Shown: piece after piece, positions 43,188 to 52,113 of the stretch
Layout of the letters: every line of letters begins with the position of its first letter
Position numbering within the stretch: the first letter of the stretch is position 1
NCBI RefSeq assembly: GCF_041397485.1
Contig: NZ_JAWKWO010000004.1
Coordinates: 186,001 to 250,000 of the forward strand
Reading direction: 5' to 3'
From: Zhengella sp020637775
GTDB lineage: Bacteria > Pseudomonadota > Alphaproteobacteria > Rhizobiales > Rhizobiaceae
DNA length: 64,000 bases
The notes under the pieces: generated by a model
Told to the model about the DNA's origin: nothing
Database searches by the model: none
The model's input: only the letters and a program-made list of their open reading frames with translations
Translations under genes and position numbers: made by a program

Positions 43188-43883
43188 TCAGTCCTTCAGG
43201 ATGCCCTTGTTTTCAGCCACCAGCTCTTCGGCCTCGTGCCCCGCAATCAGCAATTCGCGTTCGCCACGCCAGATCTGCACGAAGCCCTGGATCGAGCGGA
43301 AAGCCAAAAGCGACAGGCCGATGGGCAGCATCAGGTAGGCGATCCAGCGCTGCACGCGCTCCTGCGTCCCGAAGGCCGCCTGGATGAATTCCGGCCATCG
43401 CAGGTCGTCGAGCCCCGTTCCCCTGTCGAACATGAACTTCCAGTATCCGATCGCGCCCGTCTGCCGCCAGTTCGTGTTGACGTCCGCGCCCAGCCAGGAC
43501 AGCCAGCCGTAATGCAGCAGGATCAGCGCATAGGCCGCGGTGCAAAGGGCGCCGAAGAGGGCCACGATCCGGAACGCGTTGCCAGGCAGCAGGCGGATGA
43601 ACGCATCCACGCCAAGATGCATTCCCTGCTTCACGCCATAGCTCATGCCGAACAGGATCAGCCAGGCAAACAGGATGCGCGTGAATTCCAGTGCGCCGCT
43701 CCAGCCCGTGTTGAAACCGTAACGCGCGATGACCTGAACGAAGGACACCAGCGTGATGGTTGCCAGCAGGAGGGCGATGATGTTCTCCTCCATGCGGCTC
43801 ACGCCGTCCGGCCACCGCCTTTCGGCGGCGAAAAGAATGACGACCAGCGCCAGAAGCGCCAGGATGGGCCAGAGTAGTGCCAT
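43188..43883 (-). CDS. dctQ: TRAP transporter small permease (DctQ type)
   Basis: 231-aa subunit with four predicted membrane helices. ENIIALLLATITLVSFVQVIARYGFNTGW and ILFAWLILFGMSYGVKQGMHLGVD are DctQ hallmarks. It partners DctM and the binding protein encoded upstream. Longer than the usual 160-190 residues because of a soluble insertion (about 120-180, NTNWRQTGAIGYWKF) between helices. ATG 43883. Confidence 0.9.
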   Translation of the reverse strand: MALLWPILALLALVVILFAAERRWPDGVSRMEENIIALLLATITLVSFVQVIARYGFNTGWSGALEFTRILFAWLILFGMSYGVKQGMHLGVDAFIRLLPGNAFRIVALFGALCTAAYALILLHYGWLSWLGADVNTNWRQTGAIGYWKFMFDRGTGLDDLRWPEFIQAAFGTQERVQRWIAYLMLPIGLSLLAFRSIQGFVQIWRGERELLIAGHEAEELVAENKGILKD

Positions 43884-44000
43884 TGCAGATCTCCCCGCAT
43901 ATCCCCCGCGATGAACCGGCCGCCGCATTGCCCTGGCGGCCGGCCATCACTGGCCGTTCCGGACTGTCGCCCGGAACGGCATCATGTCATGGCGTCGCGC

Positions 44001-45011
44001 TTACGAGCCCGAATGCGAGGCCGCGGCCTCGATCAGGTCCTTGCCGATATCGCCCTCGAACTTGTCCCAGACCGGTTTCATGGTCGAAACCCACTGGGTG
44101 CGCTGCTCCGGCGTCAGCTCGCGGATCGTGCCGCCCGCATCCAGAATGTTCTGGCGGCAGGTGGCTTCCTTCTCGCCCACGGCCTTGTTGGCGGCATTCG
44201 TGACGTCGTCGACGATCGATACGAACTGCTCGCGCACATCGTCATCCAGCCCGTTCAGCCATTCCGTGGACGTGACCAGCAGATAGGCCAGCGTCTGGTG
44301 GTTGGTCTCGGAAACGCCGTCCTGCACCTCGAAGAACTTCTGGGTGTAGATGTTGCACCAGGAGTTTTCCTGACCGTCCACGACACCGGTCTGCAAGGCG
44401 CCATAGACTTCCTTGAAGGCCAGCTTCTGTGCCGAGGCGCCCATGGCCTCGATCATCGCCACGGCGACGTCGGACGTCTGCACGCGGAACTTCAGGCCGT
44501 TCGCGTCCTCGGGCACCAGCAGCGGCTTCTTGGCCGAGAAATACTTCATGCCCGACAGCCAGTAGCCCAGACCGGTATAGCCCTGGCTTTCCTCCATGAC
44601 CTTCAGCAGCCCCTTGCCTTCGGCCGAATTGGCGAAGGAGGACACGGCGTCCAGGTTGGCGAACATGAAAGGCAGGTCGAACAGGCGGTACTTCAGCGTA
44701 TAGGCCTCGAACTTGGAGAGCGAGGGCGCGGCAAGCTGCACATCGCCCAGCAGCAGGGCTTCCATCACCTTGTCATCGTCGAACAGCGTGGAGTTGGCGA
44801 AGACCTCCATGCAGGCCTTGCCTTCCATGTCCTTGTTGACGCGCTCGGCCAGCATCGTGGCGGCATCGCCCTTGGGGTGGCCGCTGGCAGCAACGACGTG
44901 AGAGAACTTGATGACCATTTCGCCGCTGTCGCAACCGGTCTCGTCGGCCATGGCCTGGCCGGCGGCAAAGGTAAGTGCGAGAGCCGAAACGGCGCCGAGA
45001 AGCTTCTTCAT
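44001..45011 (-). CDS. dctP: TRAP transporter solute-binding protein (DctP type)
   Basis: 336-aa periplasmic binding protein with a signal peptide (residues 1-22, AMA cleavage). Signatures are IKFSHVVAASGHPKGDAA, LKFRVQTSDVAVAMIEAMGAS with the ligand-anchoring Arg, and QTGVVDGQENSW. The family binds carboxylates; a C4-dicarboxylate is plausible given DctBD next door. GGAGGATATC precedes ATG 45011. A sigma-54 promoter lies about 150 bp upstream. Confidence 0.93.
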   Translation of the reverse strand: MKKLLGAVSALALTFAAGQAMADETGCDSGEMVIKFSHVVAASGHPKGDAATMLAERVNKDMEGKACMEVFANSTLFDDDKVMEALLLGDVQLAAPSLSKFEAYTLKYRLFDLPFMFANLDAVSSFANSAEGKGLLKVMEESQGYTGLGYWLSGMKYFSAKKPLLVPEDANGLKFRVQTSDVAVAMIEAMGASAQKLAFKEVYGALQTGVVDGQENSWCNIYTQKFFEVQDGVSETNHQTLAYLLVTSTEWLNGLDDDVREQFVSIVDDVTNAANKAVGEKEATCRQNILDAGGTIRELTPEQRTQWVSTMKPVWDKFEGDIGKDLIEAAASHSGS

Positions 45012-45315
45012 GTCGGATATCCTCCTCATGGCGGACAGGCATGTCCGCGTTTGCAATCATGGTCCGGGAAGACGGCCGCAGCCATCCGTTGACGGCATGA
45101 ATATCGGTGATGTCCTCCCGGCGGCGGGGTCACGCGACCCGCATCCGCCAATGTGTCAGCAAGCGGTGTGCCAACCGGCACCCGCATGCACAGGAATACG
45201 GGATTTACCAAATATTAAAGGATGTTAATGCGCCCGGCCGGAGGCGAAACCGGATACCGGACCCTGCCGCATGTCACCGGAAATACCCGAAGCCTGGCGC
45301 CGGACGGGTATCTTC
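45012..45315. other. 304-bp regulatory region between dctD and dctP
   Basis: No gene. From the dctD side: stem ATACCCG/CGGGTAT (45283-45311) followed by TTTCC on the minus strand, probably the dctBD terminator; palindrome CCGG-ATA-CCGG (45250-45260); an AT-rich block (45200-45230); then the sigma-54 promoter (45158-45173) and a ~137-nt dctP leader. The middle part is where a DctD enhancer site would be expected. Confidence 0.7.
45158..45173 (-). promoter_or_regulatory. Sigma-54 (-24/-12) promoter of dctPQM
   Basis: Minus strand TGGCAC-ACCGC-TTGCT, matching the TGGCAC-N5-TTGCW consensus at every position. It predicts a start near 45148 and fits control by the adjacent sigma-54-dependent activator DctD. 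Confidence 0.85.
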
Positions 45316-46665
45316 CTACCCATCGCCCCCGGTCTCGCCCGTCCCGATGCCATGGCGCCGGATCTTGTCGTAGAGCCCCTTGCGCGACAGGCCGAGCGTT
45401 TCGTAGGTCTCCTTCATCCGCCCGCCATTGCGGTTCAGCTCGGCTTCGATCACCGCCTTCTCGAAGGCGGCCACCCGGTCGGCCAGCGCGCCGCTTCCCG
45501 TATCCGCGCCATGCCCGGTCCCCTCGAAGCCGCGCCACAGGCCGAGCACGAAACGGTCGGCCACGTTGCGCAGTTCACGCACGTTGCCGGGCCAGTCATG
45601 GCCGATCAGGTCGGCTTCCAGCGCCGGGGTGAAATCAGGCATGTCGCGCCGGTAGCGGGCCCGGGCCTCCCGCGCCAGGTGGACGAACAGCAGCGGGATG
45701 TCATCCTTGCGATCCTTGAGCGCGGGAATGCGCAAGGTGATGACGTTGAGACGGTAGTAGAGATCGGTGCGGAACCGCCCGGCCCGTCCCTCCGCTTCCA
45801 GATCGGCCTTCGAGGCCGCGACGAAGCGCACATCCAGCGGGATCGATGTGTTGGAACCCAGCCGTTCCACCGCACGCTGTTCGATGGCGCGCAGCAGTTT
45901 GACCTGAAGGTCGAGCGGCATGGACTCGATCTCGTCGAGAAAGACCGTGCCGCCATTGGCATGTTCGAGTTTGCCGATGCGCTGTTTCTGCGCCCCGGTG
46001 AAAGCGCCCGCCTCGTGGCCGAAAAGCTCGCTTTCGATGATCTCGGCTGGCAGCGCGCCACAATTGATGGCCACGAAATTGCCCCGCGCGCGCGGGCTGA
46101 AGTCATGCAGGGCGCGCGCCACCACCTCCTTGCCCGAGCCCGTGTCGCCCAGCACCAGCACGTCCGCATCGGTGCCCGCGACGGCCATGATCTCCTCGCG
46201 CAGGCGGCGGATCGCGCCATTGCGCCCCACGAGCCGCGCTTCCAGATCCGTCGAGGAATCCAGTGTTTCGCGCAGGACGCGGTTTTCCAGCACCAGGCGC
46301 CGCTTTTCCACGCCGCGCTGCACCACCGAGGTCAGCCGCTGCACCGGAAACGGTTTCTCGATGAAGTCATAGGCGCCCTCCCGCATGGCCGCCACGGCCA
46401 GCGCCACGTCGCCATGTCCTGTGATCAGGATGACCGGAAGCGCCGGATCGATCTCCATCACGCGGCGCATCAGGCCCATGCCGTCCATGCCGGGCATGCG
46501 GATATCCGACACGATGACGCCGTGAAACGACCGCGTGACGTGTTCCAGCGCCTTGTCTGCCCGCGCCAGCGGGCGCACCCGGAACCCGTCCAGTTCCAGC
46601 CCCTGCACCAGCGCCGGGCGCAGGTCGTCATCGTCATCCACAAGGAGGATTTCCGGTTCGTCCAT
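45316..46665 (-). CDS. dctD: Sigma-54-dependent response regulator (DctD type)
   Basis: 449-aa NtrC-class regulator. Receiver domain with phospho-acceptor Asp54 (VSDIRMPGMDG), central AAA+ domain with Walker A GDTGSGKE and the sigma-54 contact loop GAFTGA, and a C-terminal Fis-type helix-turn-helix (TYETLGLSRKGLYDKIRRHG). ATG 46665 starts 4 bp after the kinase stop. It should drive the dctPQM promoter. Confidence 0.93.
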   Translation of the reverse strand: MDEPEILLVDDDDDLRPALVQGLELDGFRVRPLARADKALEHVTRSFHGVIVSDIRMPGMDGMGLMRRVMEIDPALPVILITGHGDVALAVAAMREGAYDFIEKPFPVQRLTSVVQRGVEKRRLVLENRVLRETLDSSTDLEARLVGRNGAIRRLREEIMAVAGTDADVLVLGDTGSGKEVVARALHDFSPRARGNFVAINCGALPAEIIESELFGHEAGAFTGAQKQRIGKLEHANGGTVFLDEIESMPLDLQVKLLRAIEQRAVERLGSNTSIPLDVRFVAASKADLEAEGRAGRFRTDLYYRLNVITLRIPALKDRKDDIPLLFVHLAREARARYRRDMPDFTPALEADLIGHDWPGNVRELRNVADRFVLGLWRGFEGTGHGADTGSGALADRVAAFEKAVIEAELNRNGGRMKETYETLGLSRKGLYDKIRRHGIGTGETGGDG

Positions 46666-46669
46666 GCCT

Positions 46670-48511
46670 TCAGGCCCCTGCCTCTTCCCTTGGCTGCGCC
46701 ATCGCCTCATCACCGCCCTGCGCGGCCTGAAGGACCACGGTGAAACGGGCGCCGCCGCCCGCGCGCTCGCCGGTCTCGATGCGTCCGCCCAGATCCTTGA
46801 CGATCGTGTAGACGATGGAAAGGCCGATGCCGATGCCCTCGCCAACCCCTTTCGTGGAATAGAACGGCTCGAACACCGCGTCATGCTCGGCCGGCGGCAG
46901 ACCCGGTCCGTTGTCCTCGATGACGAGCCGCACCGCGCCACTCGCCTCGGCAGCCGAGATCGCGATCGCAGGGTCCGCGGTCGGCCCCTTGGCGCCAATG
47001 CCCGTCAGCGCATCGATCGCATTGTTGACGAGGTTGACCACGACCTGCGTCAGGCGCACGCGCCCGCCACGCACCTTGAGGCCCGGATCGATTCCGCTGC
47101 GCCGGATGACGATGCCCGCCTTCTTGGCGCGCGGCCCGGCAAGCAGCAGGGCCTCATCCACCACCGCCGAAAGCCGCACATCGGTGATTTCTGTTCCGGG
47201 CTTGCGGGCAAAGCCCAGCAGCGTTCGGGACAGTTCCGACATGCGCTCGGTCAGCCCGGCAATCCGCGAAATTGCCTCGCGCGCCGGCTCCTCGCGGCCG
47301 CGCTCCAGGAATTGCCGCGCATTGTCGGCATAGGTGCGGATGGCCGCCAGCGGCTGATTGTATTCGTGGCTAAGCGTCGCCGACATCTGTCCAAGCGCCG
47401 CCAGCTTGGCCGATTGCACGAGTTCCTTTTGCGTCTGGCGCAATTGCGCTTCCGCGCGCGCCCGCTCCTCCACCTCGCGTGCCAGCGAGGCGTTCGTCTG
47501 GGACAATGCCCGGGTGCGGTCGCGCACCAGCCGCTCCAGTCGCAGCGCGCTGGCCCGGTCGCGGCGCAGGCGCATGTGCATGGCCTCGGCGCGCTTCACC
47601 GTGAACCAGCCGGTAATGCCCAGAAGCGCCGCCAGAAGCAGGCCGATCACCCCTGCAAGCCAGCGCGCCTCGCGAACCGGCGCATGGTCTGCCAGCACGT
47701 TAAGCTGCCAGTCGAGCAAGGGCAGGTGGCGAACGGCCTGCACCACCAATGCGCCGTCGGGTGTGCGGAAAAGGTCTGCCGACGTGCCGCCGGCCGGTCG
47801 CAGCAACGCCCCCTCCCCCTCGTGCAAGGGCTGAAGCTGCCAGTCCGGCCGGTTGCCCAGGAAAATCCGCCCTTCCGAACCGGTAACCAGGATGGGCATG
47901 GCCGACAGCGACCATGTCGCCTCGATCTGATCGAAGCGCACATAGACCGCGATCACGCCGGCAACGGCATCGTCCCGCCGCACCGCCGAGGCGAAGACAT
48001 AGGCGCGCTCGTCGGCATCCAGCGAGCGGGTCTCACGCCCCAGCCGGCCCTGTCCCGCCGCCTCGAACAGCGTCGTTTCCTGCACCGAACTGCGATCGTA
48101 AATGCCGCGCGCCGACGCGAAAATCCGTCCTTCCCGGTCGGCGAAAACCACGTCCTTGGCACCCGAGAATCCCGCGATCTCGATTGCCTTGCGCCCCGCC
48201 TCGTCCCGGTTGGCCGGCGCCCAGGGCCTGTCGAACAGGCCGGCAATGTCCTCCCGGCGCGACAGCAGCGGCGGCAGCAGCCGGTATTTCTCCAGGATGC
48301 CGGTCACCGTGGCCGCCTGCAATGCCAGCGCTTCGTCGGCCGAGGCACGCACCTCCGCCAGCGCGCTGCGCCCGGCCAGTTCCTGGAGGGCGAGGCCGAG
48401 CAAGACGGCCGCGAACACCGCGCCGGCCAGCACCATGCGCGCGCGCATGCGGTAGCGCCGCGCAAGCTGATATCCGCTCTCCGTTACTCCGTTGGGCGTT
48501 CTGGCCGTCAT
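46670..48511 (-). CDS. dctB: Sensor histidine kinase (DctB type)
   Basis: 613-aa kinase with two membrane helices (about 26-44 and 290-310) bounding a large periplasmic sensor region of double-PDC type, a coiled-coil linker, a HisKA domain with His near 380 (SHEYNQPLAAIRTYADN) and a C-terminal ATPase domain (NLVNNAIDAL, DNGPGLP, GIGLSIVYTI). This is the layout of DctB dicarboxylate sensors. ATG 48511. Confidence 0.93.
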   Translation of the reverse strand: MTARTPNGVTESGYQLARRYRMRARMVLAGAVFAAVLLGLALQELAGRSALAEVRASADEALALQAATVTGILEKYRLLPPLLSRREDIAGLFDRPWAPANRDEAGRKAIEIAGFSGAKDVVFADREGRIFASARGIYDRSSVQETTLFEAAGQGRLGRETRSLDADERAYVFASAVRRDDAVAGVIAVYVRFDQIEATWSLSAMPILVTGSEGRIFLGNRPDWQLQPLHEGEGALLRPAGGTSADLFRTPDGALVVQAVRHLPLLDWQLNVLADHAPVREARWLAGVIGLLLAALLGITGWFTVKRAEAMHMRLRRDRASALRLERLVRDRTRALSQTNASLAREVEERARAEAQLRQTQKELVQSAKLAALGQMSATLSHEYNQPLAAIRTYADNARQFLERGREEPAREAISRIAGLTERMSELSRTLLGFARKPGTEITDVRLSAVVDEALLLAGPRAKKAGIVIRRSGIDPGLKVRGGRVRLTQVVVNLVNNAIDALTGIGAKGPTADPAIAISAAEASGAVRLVIEDNGPGLPPAEHDAVFEPFYSTKGVGEGIGIGLSIVYTIVKDLGGRIETGERAGGGARFTVVLQAAQGGDEAMAQPREEAGA

Positions 48512-48554
48512 GTCTCCATGAACAGGCAAAGCGTGGTCCGGTCAAGCGGACATG

Positions 48555-48588
48555 GACAAGGCGGCAGCCCGCCTGCTGCCGCCTTGTC
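48555..48588 (-). terminator. Terminator after the TerB-like gene
   Basis: 13-bp perfect stem GACAAGGCGGCAG / CTGCCGCCTTGTC with an 8-nt loop, between the TerB-like gene stop and dctB. Confidence 0.65.
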
Positions 48589-48607
48589 GTGTTCCCGAAC
48601 CCCGGGG

Positions 48608-49306
48608 TCAGGCCTGTGCGGCCACCGTGGCCTCCACATGCTCGACCAGGGCATCCGGCAGGCCGAGGCGCCCGGCGAGCATGTCGAGATAGCCGCGTTC
48701 GGCGCGCGTCTTCGGCTCGATGGCCAGCCGCGAGGCAGTGTAGAGTTCCACCTTCTGCGCATCGGTCGTCGCCGCCTTCACGAGATTGTCGAGATCGACC
48801 GGCTGCGACAGTTCCGCCTCCATGAATTGGGCAACCTCGTCATCCATCCCGGCCATCTTCGCCCGCTCGAGGATGCGCTGGCGTTCGTTCTCGTCAATAT
48901 GGCCGTCAGCGCGCGCCGCCGCGATCATGGCACGCACGAGCGCAAGCGCGAATTCGTCCTCGCCCTGCGGCGCATTGCCCGGATGAAAGCTGTTGTCGAG
49001 CGGCGGCGGCAGCACCGCCTGTTCCTGCGTCTGCGGTTCGGTGCCGGGCTTGTTGCCGTTCTGGTAGTTCTTGTAGGCGGTATAGGCGAGACCGGCCACG
49101 GCCGCCAGGCCGCCAAGCTTCAGCGCCGAGCCGGCAACGGCCCGGCCAGGACCCGTGCCCAGAAGCACCGCGACCAGCGCTCCGGCGGCGAGCGGATTGT
49201 CCTTCGCCATCTGCTGCGCCTGCCCGGCCTTCTCGCCAATCGTCGATTGCGTGCCGGGAATGTTGGTGCTGAGCAAATCGCCAAGCAGCTTCTTGGGGTC
49301 GAACAT
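48608..49306 (-). CDS. TerB-like / DUF533 (YebE) inner-membrane protein
   Basis: 232-aa protein. A hydrophobic segment (about 40-80, AAGALVAVLLGTGPGRAV) follows a short N-terminus, and the C-terminal half is a TerB-like helical domain with RAMIAAARADGHIDENERQRI and ASRLAIEPKTRAERGYLDMLA, as in YebE. Role not established; YebE-type proteins are often linked to envelope stress. Confidence 0.87.
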   Translation of the reverse strand: MFDPKKLLGDLLSTNIPGTQSTIGEKAGQAQQMAKDNPLAAGALVAVLLGTGPGRAVAGSALKLGGLAAVAGLAYTAYKNYQNGNKPGTEPQTQEQAVLPPPLDNSFHPGNAPQGEDEFALALVRAMIAAARADGHIDENERQRILERAKMAGMDDEVAQFMEAELSQPVDLDNLVKAATTDAQKVELYTASRLAIEPKTRAERGYLDMLAGRLGLPDALVEHVEATVAAQA

Positions 49307-49411
49307 GCGCGGTCTCCTCTGGACAGGGGCAGAAATTCTTGCCCAGAGGTAGGCAGCAACCGATGGCGTTACAATGACAGCGCGCTCATATTCTGCATGA
49401 TTACTTGGCGG

Positions 49412-50338
49412 TCACGAGCCGATATGCCGCTTGCCTCGGCGTTCGGCCAGCTCCACCTGACGCTGCCGCTGGGCATAGCGCCGCCGGTCCTCGTCGCTGC
49501 GCGTGCCGATGCAATGCGGGCAGGACACGCCTTCCTCGAAACCGGGCGACGCGCGGTCCTCTGCCGTGAGGGGATGGCGGCAGGCCCGGCACAGCGTGGC
49601 ATCGCCGATTTCCAGCCCGTGGCCGACAGAGACGCGCTCGTCGAAGACGAAACATTCGCCGTCCCACAGGCTCTGCTCTTCCGGCATGTCCTCCAGATAT
49701 TGCAGGATGCCGCCCTTCAGGTGATAGACCTCGTCGAAGCCGAGCGAACGCACATAGGCCGTGGCCTTCTCGCAGCGGATGCCCCCGGTACAGAACATCG
49801 CCACCTTGCGGCCGGCTAGCAGGTTGTGATTCCGCGCCACCCAGTCGGGAAATTCGCGAAACGTCTCCGTCTTCGGGTCGATGGCGCCCCGGAACGTGCC
49901 CAGCGCCACCTCATAGTCGTTGCGCGTGTCGATGATCACCGTGTCCGGGTCGGAAATCAGCGCGTTCCAGCCGGCAGGATCGACATAGGCGCCCGTGCCG
50001 TTCAGCGGGTCGACATCGGCCACGCCCATGGTGACGATCTCCTTTTTCAGCCGCACCTTCATGCGGTGGAAGGGCATCGTCTCCGCGCGGGAATATTTCA
50101 GTTCCATGCCTTGAAATTCCGGCCGCTCCATGAGCCAGCCGACAAGCCCGTCAATGGCCGCGTCGCTGCCGGCCACCGTGCCGTTGATGCCTTCATGCGC
50201 CAGCAGCAGCGTGCCCTTGATGCCATGGTTCCGGCAAAAATCCAGGATCGGCTGGCGCAGGTCGCGGAAATCCGGCAGGCGGCAGAAACGGTAAAGCGCG
50301 GCCACCTTGACCGGCATGGATTCATCGAGATCTGTCAT
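49412..50338 (-). CDS. trhO: tRNA uridine(34) 5-hydroxylase TrhO (rhodanese family)
   Basis: 308-aa protein of the YceA/TrhO family, which hydroxylates U34 of tRNA using O2. An N-terminal ferredoxin-like domain is followed by a rhodanese domain with the active Cys in FCTGGIRCEKA (near residue 182), and a C-terminal Cys-rich stretch (CRACRHPLT and CPHCIG) that may bind zinc. Full length. Confidence 0.92.
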   Translation of the reverse strand: MTDLDESMPVKVAALYRFCRLPDFRDLRQPILDFCRNHGIKGTLLLAHEGINGTVAGSDAAIDGLVGWLMERPEFQGMELKYSRAETMPFHRMKVRLKKEIVTMGVADVDPLNGTGAYVDPAGWNALISDPDTVIIDTRNDYEVALGTFRGAIDPKTETFREFPDWVARNHNLLAGRKVAMFCTGGIRCEKATAYVRSLGFDEVYHLKGGILQYLEDMPEEQSLWDGECFVFDERVSVGHGLEIGDATLCRACRHPLTAEDRASPGFEEGVSCPHCIGTRSDEDRRRYAQRQRQVELAERRGKRHIGS

Positions 50339-50457
50339 GTCTGCCGATTAGCCCCGCAAGCCCGGCCTTGGCAAGCAGAACCCGGCGCCCCGGCGCTTTT
50401 GTCCACGCGCACGGGAGGTCAACCGATACTGGCGCAACACACAGATCGGAGAGCGCC

Positions 50458-51354
50458 ATGATCGCAAGCAACCTCATCGAACCGCTGGCCCGGCTGGCAC
50501 GCGAACGGGGCTTCGAACCGGCGGCGATCCTTGCCGTTGTCGACGTGGAAAGCGGCGGCCGTATCTTCACCCGGATCGAGGGCCGCGACGAACCGCTGAT
50601 CCGTTTCGAGGGGCACTATTTCGACCGCCGGCTGTCCGGCGCCAGGCGCGCCCGCGCCCGTGCGCTGGGGTTGGCCCATCCGCATGCCGGCATGGTGGCG
50701 AACCCCGCCTCGCAGGCCGCGCGCTACCGCCTGCTTTCCCGCGCCGAGGCAATTGATCGCGATGCAGCCCGCGAAAGCTGTTCCTGGGGTGCGGGCCAGG
50801 TCATGGGCGCCAACTGGTCCTGGCTGGGCTATGGCAGCGTCGATGCGCTCGTGGACGAGGCGCGCGCAGGCGCGGAAGGTCAGGTGCGCCTGATGCTGGC
50901 CTTCATCGTCAAGGCCGGCCTTGCCGATGCACTGGCGCAACGGGACTGGCAGGCCTTCGCGCGGCAATACAATGGCCCTGCCTATGCCAGCAACGGTTAT
51001 CACACGCGCCTGGCCCGCGCCTTCGCCGCCTATGCCGCCATGGAATTGACGGATGGGGCCCGGCCTGCGCCGCCAGCGCCGGCCGACATTCTGCGCAAAG
51101 GCATGCATGGACCCGGTGTCGCCGCGTTGCAGCGCCGCCTGTCCGCGCTCGGCTATCCGCTCGCCATTGACGGCGCGTATGGCCCGCGCACCCGCGCCGC
51201 CGTCGCTTCGTTCCAGCAGGATCATGGCCTTGCAACCGACGGAATAGCCGGCCCGCGCACCCGCATGGCCATGGACGGGATCAGCCCCTGGAGAACGCTC
51301 TGGGCGTGGTTTCGCGCCACGCTGGCCCGCATCACCGGTTCGCCCGGCGGGTAA
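50458..51354 (+). CDS. N-acetylmuramidase with C-terminal peptidoglycan-binding domain
   Basis: 298-aa cell-wall hydrolase. The N-terminal domain (residues 1-190) is of the DUF3380/N-acetylmuramidase type: VVDVESGG with the likely catalytic Glu near 32, RFEGHYFDRRL, and SWGAGQVMGANW. A PG_binding_1 domain follows (HGPGVAALQRRLSALGY, about 225-280). There is no signal peptide, as in phage endolysins. No other phage gene is near, so it looks like a domesticated endolysin. ATG 50458 has GAGAG upstream. Confidence 0.88.
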   Translation: MIASNLIEPLARLARERGFEPAAILAVVDVESGGRIFTRIEGRDEPLIRFEGHYFDRRLSGARRARARALGLAHPHAGMVANPASQAARYRLLSRAEAIDRDAARESCSWGAGQVMGANWSWLGYGSVDALVDEARAGAEGQVRLMLAFIVKAGLADALAQRDWQAFARQYNGPAYASNGYHTRLARAFAAYAAMELTDGARPAPPAPADILRKGMHGPGVAALQRRLSALGYPLAIDGAYGPRTRAAVASFQQDHGLATDGIAGPRTRMAMDGISPWRTLWAWFRATLARITGSPGG

Positions 51355-51376
51355 TGGACAGCGGGCACCGGCGCTG

Positions 51377-51390
51377 TTAAATCGATTGAA
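51377..51390. promoter_or_regulatory. Second copy of the glg-type operator, upstream of eda
   Basis: TTAAATCGATTGAA, 13 of 14 bases identical to the palindrome upstream of glgP, ending 21 bp before the KDPG aldolase ATG. Confidence 0.5.
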
Positions 51391-51411
51391 GGTTCATACG
51401 GAGTCGCCACC

Positions 51412-52062
51412 ATGCCGCATCAGAAAAAAACCGGCCTTCTGCTTTCCATCCTGGAGGCGCAGCCGGTGATCCCCGTCATCCGCATCTCCGACCTCTCGAA
51501 GGCGGCTCCCCTGGCGCGGGCATTGGCGGCCGGAGGCCTGCCAGCCATCGAGATCACGCTGCGCACGCCCGAAGCGCTCGATGCCATCCGCCTCGTCATC
51601 GACGAAGTGCCCGAAGCCATCGTCGGCGCCGGCACCATTCTTTCGGCCAGCCAGTTCGACAAGACGGCCGCCGCCGGAGCACGCTTCATCGTCAGCCCTG
51701 GCGCGACGATCGAATTGCTGGACGCGGCCCGCAGTTCCGACGTGCCCTTCCTGCCCGGCGCGGCCACGCCGTCGGAGATCATGTCCATGCGCGAGGAAGG
51801 CTATTCGGTGCTGAAGTTCTTTCCCGCGGAACAGTCCGGCGGCATCGCCTACCTGAAAGCGCTGGCCTCTCCGCTGGCAGGTATACGTTTCTGCCCGACC
51901 GGCGGCGTTTCGCCGGCCAATGCGGGCCAGTACCTGGCATTGTCCAATGTCGTCTGCGTTGGCGGCTCCTGGGTCGCGCCAGACGATCTGGTTGAGAAGG
52001 AAGACTGGGACTCGATCACCGATCTGGCACGCAAGGCGGCGGAACTCGCCCTGTCGGCCTGA
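51412..52062 (+). CDS. eda: 2-keto-3-deoxy-6-phosphogluconate aldolase (Entner-Doudoroff)
   Basis: 216-aa class I aldolase splitting KDPG into pyruvate and glyceraldehyde-3-phosphate; it may also act on 2-keto-4-hydroxyglutarate. EITLRTPEAL holds the catalytic Glu near 48 and VLKFFPAEQSGG the Schiff-base Lys near 136. The GAGTIL and CPTGGVSP phosphate loops are intact. No edd is adjacent; the gene stands alone. Confidence 0.94.
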   Translation: MPHQKKTGLLLSILEAQPVIPVIRISDLSKAAPLARALAAGGLPAIEITLRTPEALDAIRLVIDEVPEAIVGAGTILSASQFDKTAAAGARFIVSPGATIELLDAARSSDVPFLPGAATPSEIMSMREEGYSVLKFFPAEQSGGIAYLKALASPLAGIRFCPTGGVSPANAGQYLALSNVVCVGGSWVAPDDLVEKEDWDSITDLARKAAELALSA

Positions 52063-52084
52063 TACGCCTTCGTCCCGCTCATTC

Positions 52085-52105
52085 GAAAGGCCGTGCCGGC
52101 CTTTC
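52085..52105. terminator. Hairpin between the convergent eda and DUF882 genes
   Basis: 9-bp perfect stem GAAAGGCCG / CGGCCTTTC with a 3-nt loop. Placed to stop transcription from both sides, though neither U-run is long. Confidence 0.5.
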
Positions 52106-52113
52106 AAAAGAGA

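Noticed and set aside
46666..46998. N-terminal extension of DctD by 111 codons
   Set aside because: It overlaps the dctB kinase gene and would precede the receiver domain with Arg/Ser-rich shadow sequence.
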